A stretch of 64,000 nucleotides of DNA from Chrysogorgia sp. JL179-B06 (taxonomy: Eukaryota; Cnidaria; Anthozoa; Scleralcyonacea; Chrysogorgiidae), in NCBI GenBank assembly GCA_035772405.1, contig JAYKKM010000047.1:7412001-7476000 (forward strand), in the 5' to 3' direction. Below are positions 30,627 to 43,344 of this stretch, one piece after another (the stretch's first letter is position 1; each line of letters begins with the position of its first letter). Below the pieces are notes generated by a model. The model was not told the origin of the DNA and made no database searches. It worked only from the letters and a program-made list of their open reading frames with translations. Both the position numbers and the translations under genes were made by a program.

Positions 30627-31042
30627 AAATCGACAATAAAGAAATATTACGGTGATTTTCTTACGCTTTATTATGTTTAATAGTCACAAAAATATTTAAT
30701 ATCACTAATTACAAGCGCGTGACATTTCTTCGTATATCCACACGAAACCAAATTATTTAATTATTAACAAGCAAAATGTAAGAGCATCTTTTTTTCTAAC
30801 TCTTTATTTCCCTTCTCAAATAAATCGTTTCTGCATTTGTTACTCCGGCTAATGGATTTGATGTCCGGTACATTCGACAAATAAACTCCTCTATTGCTCT
30901 AACTTGTCAAGGAAGATGTAGTGTCGCTTCCTGTTAGTGCATGACATCCTAGAAGATTATGTATCATCTGCTGAGAAAGTTGTTCAGCAATAGTCATGTG
31001 CACTGGATAATACTTTCTTTACTTTGCAGTTCCACCAAGCAT

Positions 31043-34000
31043 TCATGTTTCCACATCTTGATTTTCAGGTCCTATGAAATGAAGGAAAAGCCATAACACA
31101 TCTGTGTCCCTACATAAAAGCTTGTTGTAGCTGTTACTAACTGCATCACATTCATGCAAAACAGTACGTGTTTCAGCTTCTTGCTCACCCGTTCTATCCC
31201 ATCAACAATTTCATCCTTACACTCTGCGGGATTTTGCAACCGATCTATTTTATGAAACCGAAACGACCGAAACCGGAAATCTCCGAAATATGCATTGACA
31301 AATCTCGTTTATATCACGCTTGTTTGTCACGATTCGTTGGCACTGCTCGTTGTAATATTTTAAAGTTCCAAATAAATAATGAAAGTGTGGCTACGCGCTT
31401 GATTATAAACGATTAAAAGGCCATAAATGTGGAAAATAAACGGATTTTTTTACAATTGATCAAAAGTTAAACTTCTTAAGTAAGTCAAAAGTATTTTCAA
31501 AGCTGTTTTTTGTTAATGTCACATCAATACCAGTGTAAAATTATGCCTGATTCTTTAAATCACTTTCATTAAATGTAACAAGTGGTCCTACAACAAAATA
31601 AACATAGTAAAGTATTTATACACATTTTCACTATTATTCAACAGCCTGACTTTTCACATAAGCCTCGTCTTTAAACATACCGGAGCCGCAGTAATTGGCA
31701 CAAGCTGTTGCGGTTACCCAGCCTATTGTCTTAATGTCTGTATTTATGTTTGTAATGTGCATGGCAAAATTATTAAAATAAAATAAAATAAAATACATGT
31801 GTACAGTTAATTTAATAATCTGTAACTAAACATTCAAGATATTGTATCTGATCTAAAGGTGAATCGCAGTCACTGGTGCGTAGAAATAATTTGTGTATTT
31901 GTGTACTAGCATGCACAAATTAATACAAAAGAGGAAAATTACCTCAATCATCGCTACAAACGACCACCGTCTCCATCTTAAAAACATTCGGCGGGAAATA
32001 AGCATTTTTTGAGGATTTTAGCGAGTTATTTTAACAGTTTTTAGCGAGGTTTTTAGCGATCATTTCCGGTTTCGCCGATTTCCGGATTCGGTATCCCAAC
32101 AAGATAGGTGAAGGCTAAAAGGGATGACTCAAAAGGACCTTCACATTTTCTTATCTCAATCCAACCCTAACCCTAACCTTGATCCTAACCTTGATCCTAA
32201 CCTTAAACCTAACCGTAGCTAACCCTAACCTAACGAAAAATAAAAAACAGAAAGGTCCTTTTGAGTCAACCTTTTTAGCCTTCTCAAACAAGATACGAAT
32301 TCCAGCTGTGGTGCACAGGAAATAGCTGACATCACATGACAATTTACATCCACAATGAGCATTGCACATGACTACTAGTTTATAAGTGCAGTTGTTGCCA
32401 CACAATCCAACATTTCTCAATTGTCGTTCGAAAAGGAAACACAAGCAACTATTTCAGATGGCAGGGCCAATCGGATATATATTCCATCGATCGTCACGTA
32501 AACTTGTTCATCCTCAAGGAGGCTCCAGCAATCCTGGCAATGACACCGCATTAGTCCTGCATAGCAACAAAGACAGTCCACACCGACTCCAAGTCAGATT
32601 TGTTCCCGTCGAAGGATTTGGGCACTTTGGATATATTGAGCATGTGTCCAGTGGCAAGATTGTGCATCCTTCAGGTGGATCTCTAACTCCCGGGAATGAC
32701 ACTAGGCTGGTCTACCATTCTGATCGTCATGCTGCTGCACTCTTTGCATTTGATGAAGAAGGTGAACATATAGTTCACCGAAATGGAAAGATCTGGCATC
32801 CTCAAGGAGGATCGCCTAATCCTGGCAACGATACACCATGCGTTCTTCATTCTGACGTCCATGATGCTGCAAAATTTTTCTTTGGCAATTTAAATGGCAG
32901 TGAAATTTCCCCATATCCAAATCCAAATCTCAGTGGAACCTGGAAGGTGGTGAAGGCCTTTATTGAACCAAAGACTTCACACAAGTTCACACAAGCCTAC
33001 AAAATTGGAAAGACGCTGAGAACATCGGCAACAGAACGTCATGCTTGGAGTGTCTCGGCGAAGGTTGCCTATGGTATTTTCTCTACACGCGCAGAATATT
33101 CTGGCTTTGTTGAAAATACAAGTGAGAATACGTGGTCATCAGAATATGAAGAGACAACAACCATCGATGTGAAAGCAGGGAAGACGGTTGTGGTGTGGCA
33201 GTTTGTATTCGGAATGATGCAATACGATGAAGAATATTCCTTCCAGAGTAACATCATTGGAGATACTGACAGTTTGGACGTAAAGCCAAGTATTTGAAGC
33301 AGTTAAACTGCAGGTTCAAATCAGTATTAATAATTATTGAACCGTCAAAATAATTTTTTTTGTGGAGTAGAAGTAATGATTATAGTACATGTGTATAGTG
33401 CAATAACGTAATAAAAACATTGTCAAGCAGTTTTTGAAAAGATAAAATGTCTTTCGTATACATAGGAAATTAGCAGTATGGTAAAACAATATTATATTTT
33501 TGTTTATCGAATAGCTGTCTCTGTCTCTGAGCCTCGTGTTTTTCTAGTGGGCGGGCCAAGATCACAAAAAGCTAAAAGTTGGAAGGGTTACCACTTTATT
33601 TTTGGGATTTTAAGACATAAATTTGAAAGTTTTTTGCAGCAACTGTATGCGCTTCGATTCCGGATAAAAATCGATCGAATTTCAATTTCGTGTTGCTATG
33701 CGACAAGTGCTTTAGTTTGATTGGCCAGTTCAGAACCGTCTGCAGCCAATAAGCAAGCGAAAAAACCCGGAAGTTTCTTCGCAAGGTTAACACTGCACGC
33801 GATGAAACCAGATATGGAGTGTTGCGAGGAAAGCACTGGGATATTAAAGGCGCTGTTACACTATGCAATTTTTCGTGCAACTTGTCTCTCAACGGCTTAA
33901 TCTGCTTCGTTGTAGTTGCATGAAAGGGCGTGTTACACTAGGGCAGCAACTTGTGTCGCAACAATTTTCACCGTTGCAAGGTATGTTACACTGTGCAACG

Positions 34001-34453
34001 GTTCGTGCAACTTGTCTGGCAATAGTGTAACATCGCCTTAAATCGACAATAAAGAAATATTACGGTGATTTTCTTACGCTTTATTATGTTTAATAGTCAC
34101 AAAAAATATTTAATATCACTAATTACAAGCGCGTGACATTTCTTCGTATATCCACACGAAACCAAATTATTTAATTATTAACAAGCAAAATGTAAGAGCA
34201 TCTTTTTTTCTAACTCTTTATTTCCCTTCTCAAATAAATCGTTTCTGCATTTGTTACTCCGGCTAATGGATTTGATGTCCGGTACATTCGACAAATAAAC
34301 TCCTCTATTGCTCTAACTTGTCAAGGAAGATGTAGTGTCGCTTCCTGTTAGTGCATGACATCCTAGAAGATTATGTATCATCTGCTGAGAAAGTTGTTCA
34401 GCAATAGTCATGTGCACTGGATAATACTTTCTTTACTTTGCAGTTCCACCAAG
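31043..34453 (+). repeat. Tandem unit 2 carrying the intact lectin-like gene
   Basis: 3411 bp, nearly identical to unit 3 across noncoding sequence, for example the AAATAAAATAAAATAAAATA run at about 31780 and 35190. Units 2 and 3 therefore separated most recently. Confidence 0.9.
32458..33297 (+). CDS. Mytilectin-like protein: beta-trefoil lectin plus aerolysin-like domain (intact copy)
   Basis: An intronless frame of 279 residues from ATG 32458 to TGA 33295. Residues 1-140 form three homologous lobes, each with a sugar-site motif: HPQGGSSNPGNDT (18-30), HPSGGSLTPGNDT (70-82) and HPQGGSPNPGNDT (114-126). This pattern is that of the MytiLec lectins of mussels and brachiopods, which bind alpha-galactosides such as globotriose. 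From about residue 160 a Ser/Thr-rich segment with alternating strands (SVSAKVAYGIFS, SSEYEETTTIDVKAGKTVVVWQ) matches the aerolysin-like pore-forming domain of longer family members. There is no signal peptide, as in known mytilectins. An upstream in-frame GTG is not needed; the ATG follows CTATTTCAG, so a leader intron is possible. An AATAAA lies near 33410. The likely role is glycan recognition with membrane damage in defence, by family analogy. Confidence 0.85.
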   Translation: MAGPIGYIFHRSSRKLVHPQGGSSNPGNDTALVLHSNKDSPHRLQVRFVPVEGFGHFGYIEHVSSGKIVHPSGGSLTPGNDTRLVYHSDRHAAALFAFDEEGEHIVHRNGKIWHPQGGSPNPGNDTPCVLHSDVHDAAKFFFGNLNGSEISPYPNPNLSGTWKVVKAFIEPKTSHKFTQAYKIGKTLRTSATERHAWSVSAKVAYGIFSTRAEYSGFVENTSENTWSSEYEETTTIDVKAGKTVVVWQFVFGMMQYDEEYSFQSNIIGDTDSLDVKPSI

Positions 34454-35871
34454 CATTCATGTTTCCACATCTTGATTTTCAGGTCCTATGAAATGAAGGA
34501 AAAGCCATAACACATCTGTGTCCCTACATAAAATCTTGTTGTAGCTGTTACTAACTGCATCACATTCATGCAAAACAGTACGTGTTTCAGCTTCTTGCTC
34601 ACCCGTTCTATCCCATCAACAATTTCATCCTTACACTCTGCGGGATTTTGCAACCGATCTATTTTATGAAACCGAAACGACCGAAACCGGAAATCGCCGA
34701 AATATGCATTGACAAATCTCGTTTATATCACGCTTGTTTGTCACGATTCGTTGGCACTGCTCGTTGTAATATTTTAAAGTTCCAAATAAATAATGAAAGT
34801 GTGGCTACGCGCTTGATTATAAACGATTAAAAGGCCATAAATGTGGAAAATAAACGGATTTTTTTACAATTGATCAAAAGTTAAACTTCTTAAGTAAGTC
34901 AAAAGTATTTTCAAAGCTGTTTTTTGTTAATGTCACATCAATACCAGTGTAAAATTATGCCTGATTCTTTAAATCACTTTCATTAAATGTAACAAGTGGT
35001 CCTACAACAAAATAAACATAGTAAAGTATTTATACACATTTTCACTATTATTCAACAGCCTGACTTTTCACATAAGCCTCGTCTTTAAACATACCGGAGC
35101 CGCAGTAATTGGCACAAGCTGTTGCGGTTACCCAGCCTATTGTCTTAATGTCTGTATTTATGTTTGTAATGTGCATGGCAAAATTATTAAAATAAAATAA
35201 AATAAAATACATGTGTACAGTTAATTTAATAATCTGTAACTAAACATTCAAGATATTGTATCTGATCTAAAGGTGAATCGCAGTCACTGGTGCGTAGAAA
35301 TAATTTGTGTATTTGTGTACTAGCATGCACAAATTAATACAAAAGAGGAAAATTACCTCAATCATCGCTACAAACGACCACCGTCTCCATCTTAAAAACA
35401 TTCGGCGGGAAATAAGCATTTTTTGAGGATTTTAGCGAGTTATTTTAACAGTTTTTAGCGAGGTTTTTAGCGATCATTTCCGGTTTCGCCGATTTCCGGA
35501 TTCGGTATCCCAACAAGATAGGTGAAGGCTAAAAGGGATGACTCAAAAGGACCTTCACATTTTCTTATCTCAATCCAACCCTAACCCTAACCTTGATCCT
35601 AACCTTGATCCTAACCTTAAACCTAACCGTAGCTAACCCTAACCTAACGAAAAATAAAAAACAGAAAGGTCCTTTTGAGTCAACCCTTTTAGCCTTCTCA
35701 AACAAGATACGAATTCCAGCTGTGGTGCACAGGAAATAGCTGACATCACATGACAATTTACATCCACAATGAGCATTGCACATGACTACTAGTTTATAAG
35801 TGCAGTTGTTGCCACACAATCCAACATTTCTCACTTGTCGTTCGAAAAGGAAACACAAGCAACTATTTCAG

Positions 35872-36704
35872 ATGGCAGGGCCAATCGGATATATATTCCA
35901 TCGATCGTCACGTAAACTTGTTCATCCTCAAGGAGGCTCCAGCAATCCTGGCAATGACACCGCATTAGTCCTGCATAGCAACAAAGACAGTCCACACCGA
36001 CTCCAAGTCAGATTTGTTCCCGTCGAAGGATTTGGGCACTTTGGATATATTGAGCATGTGTCCAGTGGCAAGATTGTGCATCCTTCAGGTGGATCTCTAA
36101 CTCCCGGGAATGAATGGTCTACCATTCTGATCGTCATGTTGCTGCACTCTTTGCATTTGATGAAGAAGGTGAACATATAGTTCACCGAAATGGAAAGATC
36201 TGGCATCCTCAAGGAGGATCGCCTAATCCTGGCAACGATACACCATGCGTTCTTCATTCTGACGTCCATGATGCTGCAAAATTTTTCTTTGGCAATTTGC
36301 ATGGCAGTGAAATTTCCCCATATCCAAATCCAAATCTCAGTGGAACCTGGAAGGTGGTGAAGGCCTTTATTGAACCAAAGACTTCACACAAGTTCACACA
36401 AGCCTACAAAATTGGAAAGACGCTGAGAACATCGGCAACAGAACGTCATGCTTGGAGTGTCTCGGCGAAGGTTGCCTATGGTATTTTCTCTGCAAGTGCA
36501 GAATATTCTGGCTTTGTTGAAAATACAAGTGAGAATACGTGGTCATCAGAATATGAAGAGACAACAACCATCGATGTGAAAGCAGGGAAGACGGTTGTGG
36601 TGTGGCAGTTTGTATTCGGAATGATGCAATACGGTGAAGAATATTCCTTCCAGAGTAACATCATTGGAGATACTGACAGTTTGGACGTAAAGCCAAGTAT
36701 TTGA
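35872..36704 (+). pseudogene. Mytilectin-like gene, copy 3 (7-bp deletion)
   Basis: Nearly identical to the intact copy. It has lost seven bases at about 36112, inside the second sugar-site motif (after PGN), which shifts the frame and stops at 36178-36180. Downstream sequence remains open in the other frame to the normal end at 36704, so this is a single recent lesion. An assembly or read error should be considered because everything else is intact. Confidence 0.8.
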
Positions 36705-37046
36705 AGCAGTTAAACTGCAGGTTCAAATCAGTATTAATAATTATTGAACCGTCAAAATAATTTGTTTTTGTGGAGTAGAAGTAATGATTATAGTACATGT
36801 GTAGTGAATAACGTAATAAAAACATTGTCAAGCAGTTTTTGAAAAGATGAAATGTCTTGCGTATACATAGGAAATTAGCACTATGGTAAAACAATATTAT
36901 TTTGTTGATCGAACTGTCTCTGTCTCTGAGCTTCGTGTTTTTCTAGTGGGCGGGCCAAGATCACAAAAAGTTAAAAGTTAGAGGGGTTACAACATAAGTT
37001 TTGGAATTTTAAGACATAAATGTGAGAGTTATTTGCAGCAACCGTA

Positions 37047-37701
37047 AAGCCTGGTTCACACTTGGAAACAAGCATAAACATAAGCATAAGGATAAGCACA
37101 AGCCCGTTCACACACGTGAAACAAGCACAAGGAAAGCAGCATACGAAAGCGCGGAAGTTCTCGTACCCAGACCTATGGCTCGTCCTGGCGATGACAGATT
37201 CAACATGGCAGTCGACGAAGAGATGTTAATGTTGTTGCTTCTGTTGCTTATTCGTCGGCGTAGACGACGAAGAAATCGTCGAAGAGTCGCACAATTAACT
37301 TCAAGCCAAGGCTTGCCGCTATCTCATTCCATGCCACATTCTTCATATGTTTATTTTTAAAATACGGCGAAGATTTGTCGTAAAGCACGGGATAATTTCG
37401 AACTAACTCGGCAAGTTTTTCCTCAAGAGACATGCCATCACTCACAGTCGCCATTTTTTTCTTCATCCAAAGAGACTGGTACCGAGCAATTCCCATTGCT
37501 CAAAAACTAATGCTTGTGCTTATTCTTATTTCATACCGGTTCTCACTAGTGAAATAAGCACTAGCACAAGCACAAGAGAAGGAAAATGTTTGTTTTTCTT
37601 GTGCTTGTGCTTGTGCTTATTTCACGTCGGTTCTCACTTGATATTCTTGTGCTTATCCTTATGCTTGTGCTTATGCTTATGTCGCTAGTGCGAACCAGGC
37701 T
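37047..37701. mobile_element. Nonautonomous PIF/Harbinger-like element with CAAGCATAAG words
   Basis: Borders are fixed by comparison with the empty site in units 1 and 2 (CCGTATGCGCTTCG). The left end is AAGCCTGGTTCACACTTG; the right end is its complement, CTAGTGCGAACCAGGCT. Both subterminal regions are made of CATAAGCATAAGGATAAGCA words. Inside, the plus strand from 37205 keeps an ATG, acidic and Leu-rich start followed by an Arg run (RRRRRRRNRRR), like the N-terminus of Harbinger transposases. The minus strand keeps a MADF-domain fragment. Confidence 0.75.
37290..37460 (-). pseudogene. MADF-domain fragment of a Harbinger DNA-binding partner
   Basis: The minus strand reads SLEEKLAELVRNYPVLYDKS then KNKHMKNVAWNEIAASLGL, the first half of a MADF (Myb/SANT-like) domain, and then loses the domain. 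Harbinger transposons carry a second gene with such a domain, needed for binding the element ends. The start Met is probably at MATVSDGMSL. It is truncated and non-functional by itself. Confidence 0.7.
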
Positions 37702-38433
37702 TATGCGCTTCGATTCCGAATAAAAATTGATCGAATTTCAATTTCGTGTTTCTATCCGACAAATGCTTTAGTGTGATTGGCCAGTTCAGAACCGTCAGCC
37801 AATAAGCAAGCGAAAAAAAACGGAAGTTTCTTCGCAAGGTAATTAACACACCCGATGAAACCAGATATGGAGTGTTGCAAGGAAAGCACTGGGGTATTAA
37901 AGGCGCTGTTACTAGGCAATGTTTCTTGCAACTCGACTCGCAATGTTTCGCCATCTTTGTGTTTGTGACAAGGTACGCATGCGCATCCAATCGCCAGAGC
38001 AACGCTGAAAATAGTTGCTGCAATCGCAACAATTTTCACCGTTGCAAGGTATGTTACACTGTGCAACGGTTCGTGCAACTTGTCTGGCAATAGTGCATGT
38101 AACAGCGCCTTAAATTCGCCGACAATAAAGAAATATTACGGTGAGTTTTTTACACTTGATTATGTTTACTAGTCACAGAAATTTTTAAGAACAATCTAGT
38201 CTTCCGACAAACCGATTTGATTCTTGCAATCTTGAGCATCGCATCCACAAACAGGGGTACATCGCTGGCCGGTTACTTTAGTAGCACTTACAAGTGCGTT
38301 TCATTTCTTCGTACATCCACATGAAACCTAATCGATGCAGGATACTGGTATAGATGGTAGCGTTAACCATTTTACTTCAAGGTTTCCTTCAAGATACTTG
38401 CCATCCACATGCTTCACTCGGTAGGCCAACTGT

Positions 38434-40934
38434 TTGGTTATAACAAGCAAAAATCCCTGGATGGCGGATATATTGCTAAATGGTCAACACATAAAGTTTA
38501 AGCTTGATAGCGGTGCATATGTCAGTGTACTTCCTGCCAAGATATATAATGAATTTCAACATCGACCGGCGCTAGTTAAACCGTCAAAGAAGTTGTATGG
38601 TCCTTGTCGCTATAAACTTAGAGGTCAACTATACCTTTTGAGGTTCTATTTTCCTCCGAAAAAGATATGATCTAACTTTGTAAAAGTGAAGAAAAAAAGG
38701 AATTTCATGATATAGCGCAGGATTTACTGAGTGTTGCACGACCGCGTTTTGAGAAGAATGGCACTATTACCGGTATGACGTCATAGTGTCATACTGGTAA
38801 TAGGTTTATTGAACAAAATAATATTCCAGTGCTTGATATTTGGTTTGTCATTTATCACTCATCCAAGAGTAAACAGTATTCCAAACTTCACTAAAATAAA
38901 ACCAAAATATACAGTATTTTCTAGCCGTATACCAGGCTTTCTTCCGACGCGGTCGTTGTTCAACTAAGTTTAGCACAAAAGGCTGAAAACTCGATCTTTA
39001 ACAGATCATAAAAGCAGATCCGAGTAACCAATTTCAATTATTTCTTCGGTTTTGAATTGAACTTAAATTCTAACGAAAAATAGAATAACTTCAAATGGTA
39101 TAGTTTACCTTCAAGTGCATGGGGAATTTCAGGAAAACATCAAACACGAAGAGAACATCCGCGAAGAAGATATCTATGTTATAGCAGACCTGGACCTCCC
39201 ACTGTTAAGTCGCATTTAAAGGCTTGGGTTATATAGACAGTGAGTACAACATAAAGCTTCAGGATGATGCCAAACCTTTCAATCTTACTTCTCCCCGAAG
39301 AATTCCTATACCGCTACTGCCAAAGATAAAGAGAGAGCTGCAAAGAATGGAATAAATGGGTGGTGAGTCCCCAGTATTGGTAGTTCCGAAGAAAAATGAT
39401 CGAGTGAGAATCTGCGGTGATTTCATTCAACTGAACAAAGCAGTCGAAAGAGAAAACCAGCAGATGCCCACGACTGATGAAACACTTGCGAAATTGACAG
39501 GGACGAAAATTGTTTCCAAACTTGATGCAAAATCGGGATTTTGGCAAGTTCAACTGAGTCCAGAATCAAAAGTGTCCACAACTTTTATTACTCCATGAGG
39601 TCGGTATTGTTACAAACGATTACCGTTTGGAATATCTTCTGCTCCTGAACATTTTCAAAAGGACGATGCAAAGGATCTTGGAAGGATTAGAGGGAGTGGA
39701 GTGTCAGATGGATGACATCTTGGTCTTTTGTGAAACAAATGAGCAGCACGACAGGCGATTAGAAGCAGTCTTGCAACGGTTCATGGAAGAAGCCAATGTC
39801 ACACTAAATATTGACAAGTCTGAGTTCGCGAAGAAGGTGAAATTCCTGCGCTATCTGGTGGGTAAGGAAGGAATCCAAGTCAAACCCGTCCAAGACAAAG
39901 GCCTTGAAAGAGATGAAACCACCTACTAACGTAGCAGAACTACGACGATTCCTTGGTATGGTAAATCAAATGTATATACAGTGTAGGTACCAAATCTGGC
40001 CGAAACGATCAAACCGTTGAGAGACTTATTAAGTACATCAAACGCACGGATTTGGGACCAAGCACAACAAAAAGCCTTTGACGAGATAAAAGATCAAATC
40101 ACTTCTGCTCCAGTATTAGCTATCTACGACCCGAGACAGATCATAAACAGCTAGTTCCACTTCTTGGGTCTAAGAATCTCAACGAAATGCCACCCAGAAT
40201 TCAAAGGATCCGAATGCGATTGCTGAGATTCTACTATACCATCTCACATGTCTTTGGAACAGACGTGATCACTGCAGATACTCTATCCCGTGCACCAGCA
40301 GAGTCGATCGCTGGATGGCTAATTGGAACAAGAAGTCAATGGAAACATACTCCTTCAACTGCCCGCATCGGATAAATGCTTAGAAGAGATCAAACTGCAA
40401 CAGCAAGAAGACGAAGTCTGTCGAAAACTTCATGACTACTGTGAGGACAGATGGCCAGACAAAAATAACCTCGCCAGCGCAATGAGGCCATACTGGGCAC
40501 ACCTAGGTAAAATTTCGCAAATCCGTGGCTTACTTCTGAGAGGGTCTATAGAATAGTCATTCCTTCGAGCATGAGGATGTAAATACTCGATAGAATACAC
40601 GAGGGTCACCAAGGGATAACTAAAAAAGAAGACGCGTCCTTTATTCAGTCTGGTGGCCAGGGCTAAGCAAGCAAGTAGAAGACATGGTCATCAATTGTCG
40701 CAAATGCATAGATCACTTAGACCAGAACCACTGATCCCATCTGTCGTCCCTGAGAGGCCATGGCAAATACTCGGCACAGACGTCTTCACCCTCAAGGGAA
40801 CCAGTTACCTACTTGTCGTTGAATATTTCTCGCGCTATGTTGAGGTGTCACCACTACGATCTTGCCAGACATCCGCAGATACTATTCGCGCCTTGAAATC
40901 TATCTTTGCACGGCACGGCGTACCAGAGACAATA
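38434..40934 (+). mobile_element. Gypsy LTR retrotransposon remnant, protease to integrase
   Basis: In order on the plus strand: an aspartic protease fragment (FKLDSGAYVSVLPAKIY, about 38490); reverse transcriptase (PVLVVPKKNDRVRICGDF, KIVSKLDAKSGFWQVQL, and the catalytic motif as MDDILVF near 39710); an RNase H start (WDQAQQKAFDEIKDQITSAP, about 40055); DTLSRAP; and an integrase core (PWQILGTDVFTLKGTSYLLVVEYF, ending VPETI at about 40934). Frames are broken many times. The spacer 38690-39250 contains inserted or lost sequence. No LTRs could be paired by eye. Confidence 0.85.
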
Positions 40935-41599
40935 GACAGATTTAGCAAACAGGACGAGGACGTCAAGAGGACGTGAGAATGGCGTGATTTGACCGACGAG
41001 GACTGGGTCGAGGACGCCGTCGGAGGACATCTCGACAACGTTATTCTATAAATTTATTTTTCAACCAAAGGAAACTTTATACAAACAGACAATAAGTGAA
41101 ATGAGAAAAAAGCAAATTATACACAAAGGTAGATATGTTTAAGAATGACCAACTAATTCGCGTTAGTTATTAAGATCGTGTTTTTCTTCTAAAATCCTAC
41201 TAGGAAAACTCCGAAGAAACAGGCCGATGTTGTGAGTTTGTCTAGCCTTCGTATTCTACAACACAGAATCTGTCGGGTTTTCTTTCACTGTCGAAGTGTT
41301 GTTCGGTGATTTTTTGTTGCTACAAGAACAAAATGAATGGTTTCTTCGTGAATATCCTGCCCGACGAGAGGTAAAATAAATATTTTACACCTTTTCAATG
41401 TGCTTTTGGTCACTATATCTATAAAGTGTTGTCTTTTTGGGTTTTATTGAAACTTTCAATAAGGTGATGTTCGCCCTCACAAATTATACGGAAATTCTCG
41501 TTCGCTAATAGCGTTGCTTTGTATATTTTCGGCCTATTTTTGCAAAATCTTGTGAAAATTAACAGGGAAGATTGCTATATTTTATGATTTGCTTTTTGT

Positions 41600-41645
41600 G
41601 TGTACAAGACCTCAAAAATTAATTTTGAGGTCTTGTACACATATA
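41600..41645. repeat. Perfect palindrome TGTGTACAAGACCTCAAAA / complement
   Basis: Nineteen-base arms surround a self-complementary ATTAAT-like centre. It is short, perfect and isolated. Confidence 0.85.
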
Positions 41646-42199
41646 TAACAAAAATTCCCGTGTTTGGATAATCAGAGCTCATGTTTAATATTTTATAAAC
41701 ACGTTTTCGAATGAAAATTTGCTATTTACTTGATCTCAACAGTTGGCCTTATTTTTATCTCGTTTCAATAATACTGGTATTCAAGCCATTAATTTTATTA
41801 CACTGTATATTTTTATGTATGTGTCTTGGAGTTTTTAATTGACATTTCATGCTTACAAGACTGAAACTTTGCCTGTTTAATATTTCTTTCACTGCACAGA
41901 ATTGCCTCAGAGTAGGCTAAAGATTTTCTTCACATTTGAGGCAGCAAGGCCTATTTTTGGGGTCTCTGTAAAGAACGGAAACCGAAACGACCGAACCGGA
42001 AATCGCCGAAACCGGAAATGATCGCTAAAAACCTCGCTAAAAACTGCTAAAAACCGCCAAAAATGGTTATTTCCCTCCGAATGTTTTCAACATGGAGACC
42101 TTGGTCGTTTGTAGCGACGAAGAAGATTATGATAATTTCCCTCTTTTGTATTAATTTATGCATGCTAGTACTAAACTGGAACCAGTCGAACTGATTCAA

Positions 42200-42600
42200 A
42201 AGGCATGTTGTAAAACATGGACTGATAAAACATGGACTGGACTGGACTGATAAAACATGGACTGATAAAACATGGACTGATAAAACATGGATTGGTAAAA
42301 CATGGAGGGTTAGGATCTTTGTTGTTTTGGGGTTAGCGATTATTTGTTAATTTTCATCTCATATATATGATGTCTATACATTAACAAATAATCGCTAACT
42401 CCAAAACAACAAAGATCCTAACCCTCCATGTTTTATCAGTCCATGTTTTATCAGTCCATGTTTTATCAGTCCATGTTTTATCAGTCCATGTTTTATCAGT
42501 CCATGTTTTATCAGTCCATGTTTTATCAGTCCAGTCCAGTCCAGTCCATGTAGTGAGTAGACTGGATTAAAAACAGTCCAGTCCAGTCCATCTAGCGAGT
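42200..42600. repeat. Inverted repeat of CATGTTTTATCAGTC words
   Basis: Tandem CATGGACTGATAAAA words on the left meet their complements (CATGTTTTATCAGTC, seven or more copies) on the right. They flank GGTTAGGATCTTTGTTGTTT and its complement around a short AT centre at about 42360. CAGTCCAGTC runs follow. Confidence 0.8.
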
Positions 42601-42924
42601 AGACTGCATTAAAAACGGTGTTTGTGTCAATTTATGGCAATAATTAATATTTTAGGCAATAATTGAGGTTTTTGAAGTCTACGACTTGCCTGCACGGGCG
42701 TTTATGATTAAAAACACCGCCGAAATAAGGTACGCTAATTTTCGGTTGACGTCCGTGTTGTCAAAAACGTCGCTTGCTTAAGCTCCCTAATCTGTCTAAT
42801 CTACGACGGCAAAAGGACGGCGACGGCAATGAAAGAAATGTAAATTTTAGCATTTGAATGAAACCATGGTCGAATGACTAGCGTATTTGACACTCAAAGA
42901 TTGTTTTATGATCTCAAAACGCTT

Positions 42925-43150
42925 CAACATTTCTAAAGGACATCCGCACGATACGATTCGTCGTAAACGATTGTCATTCTGGCGTACATTGTCGTATACG
43001 ATTGTCCTACTGGCTTATGCAATTGTTTGTACACGACATAATTCTTGTTTATGATTCGATGGCTAATGTTGACACGCGTGTACAGTTTGATGACATACGC
43101 CAATATGACAATCGTATACGACAAATCGTATCGTGTAGATCGGCCTTAAA
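42925..43150. mobile_element. Word-filled MITE (GTATACGATTGTC)
   Basis: Repeats GTCGTAAACGATTGTC, GTATACGATTGTC and their complements. Its right end reads, in reverse, TAAGGCCGATCTACACGATA and its left end GGACATCCGCACGATACG. The borders are approximate. Confidence 0.55.
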
Positions 43151-43344
43151 ACGATTGCAGTGTCTGTGCTTAAGTCAATCTTAAGGAACAGCTCTCAGCT
43201 CTCCGCGAGTTACCGTCGTCCTGAAGACGTGAAAATGCTTTCAGTGGCGTTGTAAACAGAACGAGGACGGCGTTGAGATATACTCTTGGGAATAGAAACT
43301 ATTCATTCTTTTTATTTTACATAAAGAATCTTTTGTTTGAACGA

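Larger units (their letters stand above)
27505..31042 (+). repeat. Tandem unit 1 carrying a lectin-like gene
   Basis: Starts at CATTCATGTTTCCACATCTT, a phrase that recurs at 31043 and 34454, giving unit lengths of 3538 and 3411 bp. In order each unit holds: a repeat with GAAACCGGAAATCGCC-like ends, a 180-bp MITE, the gene, a poly(A) signal, and a GCAACTTG-rich MITE. Unit 1 is the most diverged in noncoding parts. Confidence 0.9.
34454..38340 (+). repeat. Tandem unit 3 carrying a broken lectin-like gene
   Basis: Follows unit 2 directly. It is longer because a 655-bp Harbinger-like element has inserted at 37047. Similarity to the other units fades out near 38340, just before the Gypsy remnant. 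Confidence 0.85.

Noticed and set aside
37022..37360. Arg-rich plus-strand protein as an independent gene
   Set aside because: It starts inside host DNA and crosses the element border. Only the part from 37205 resembles a Harbinger transposase start, and it lacks the catalytic domain.
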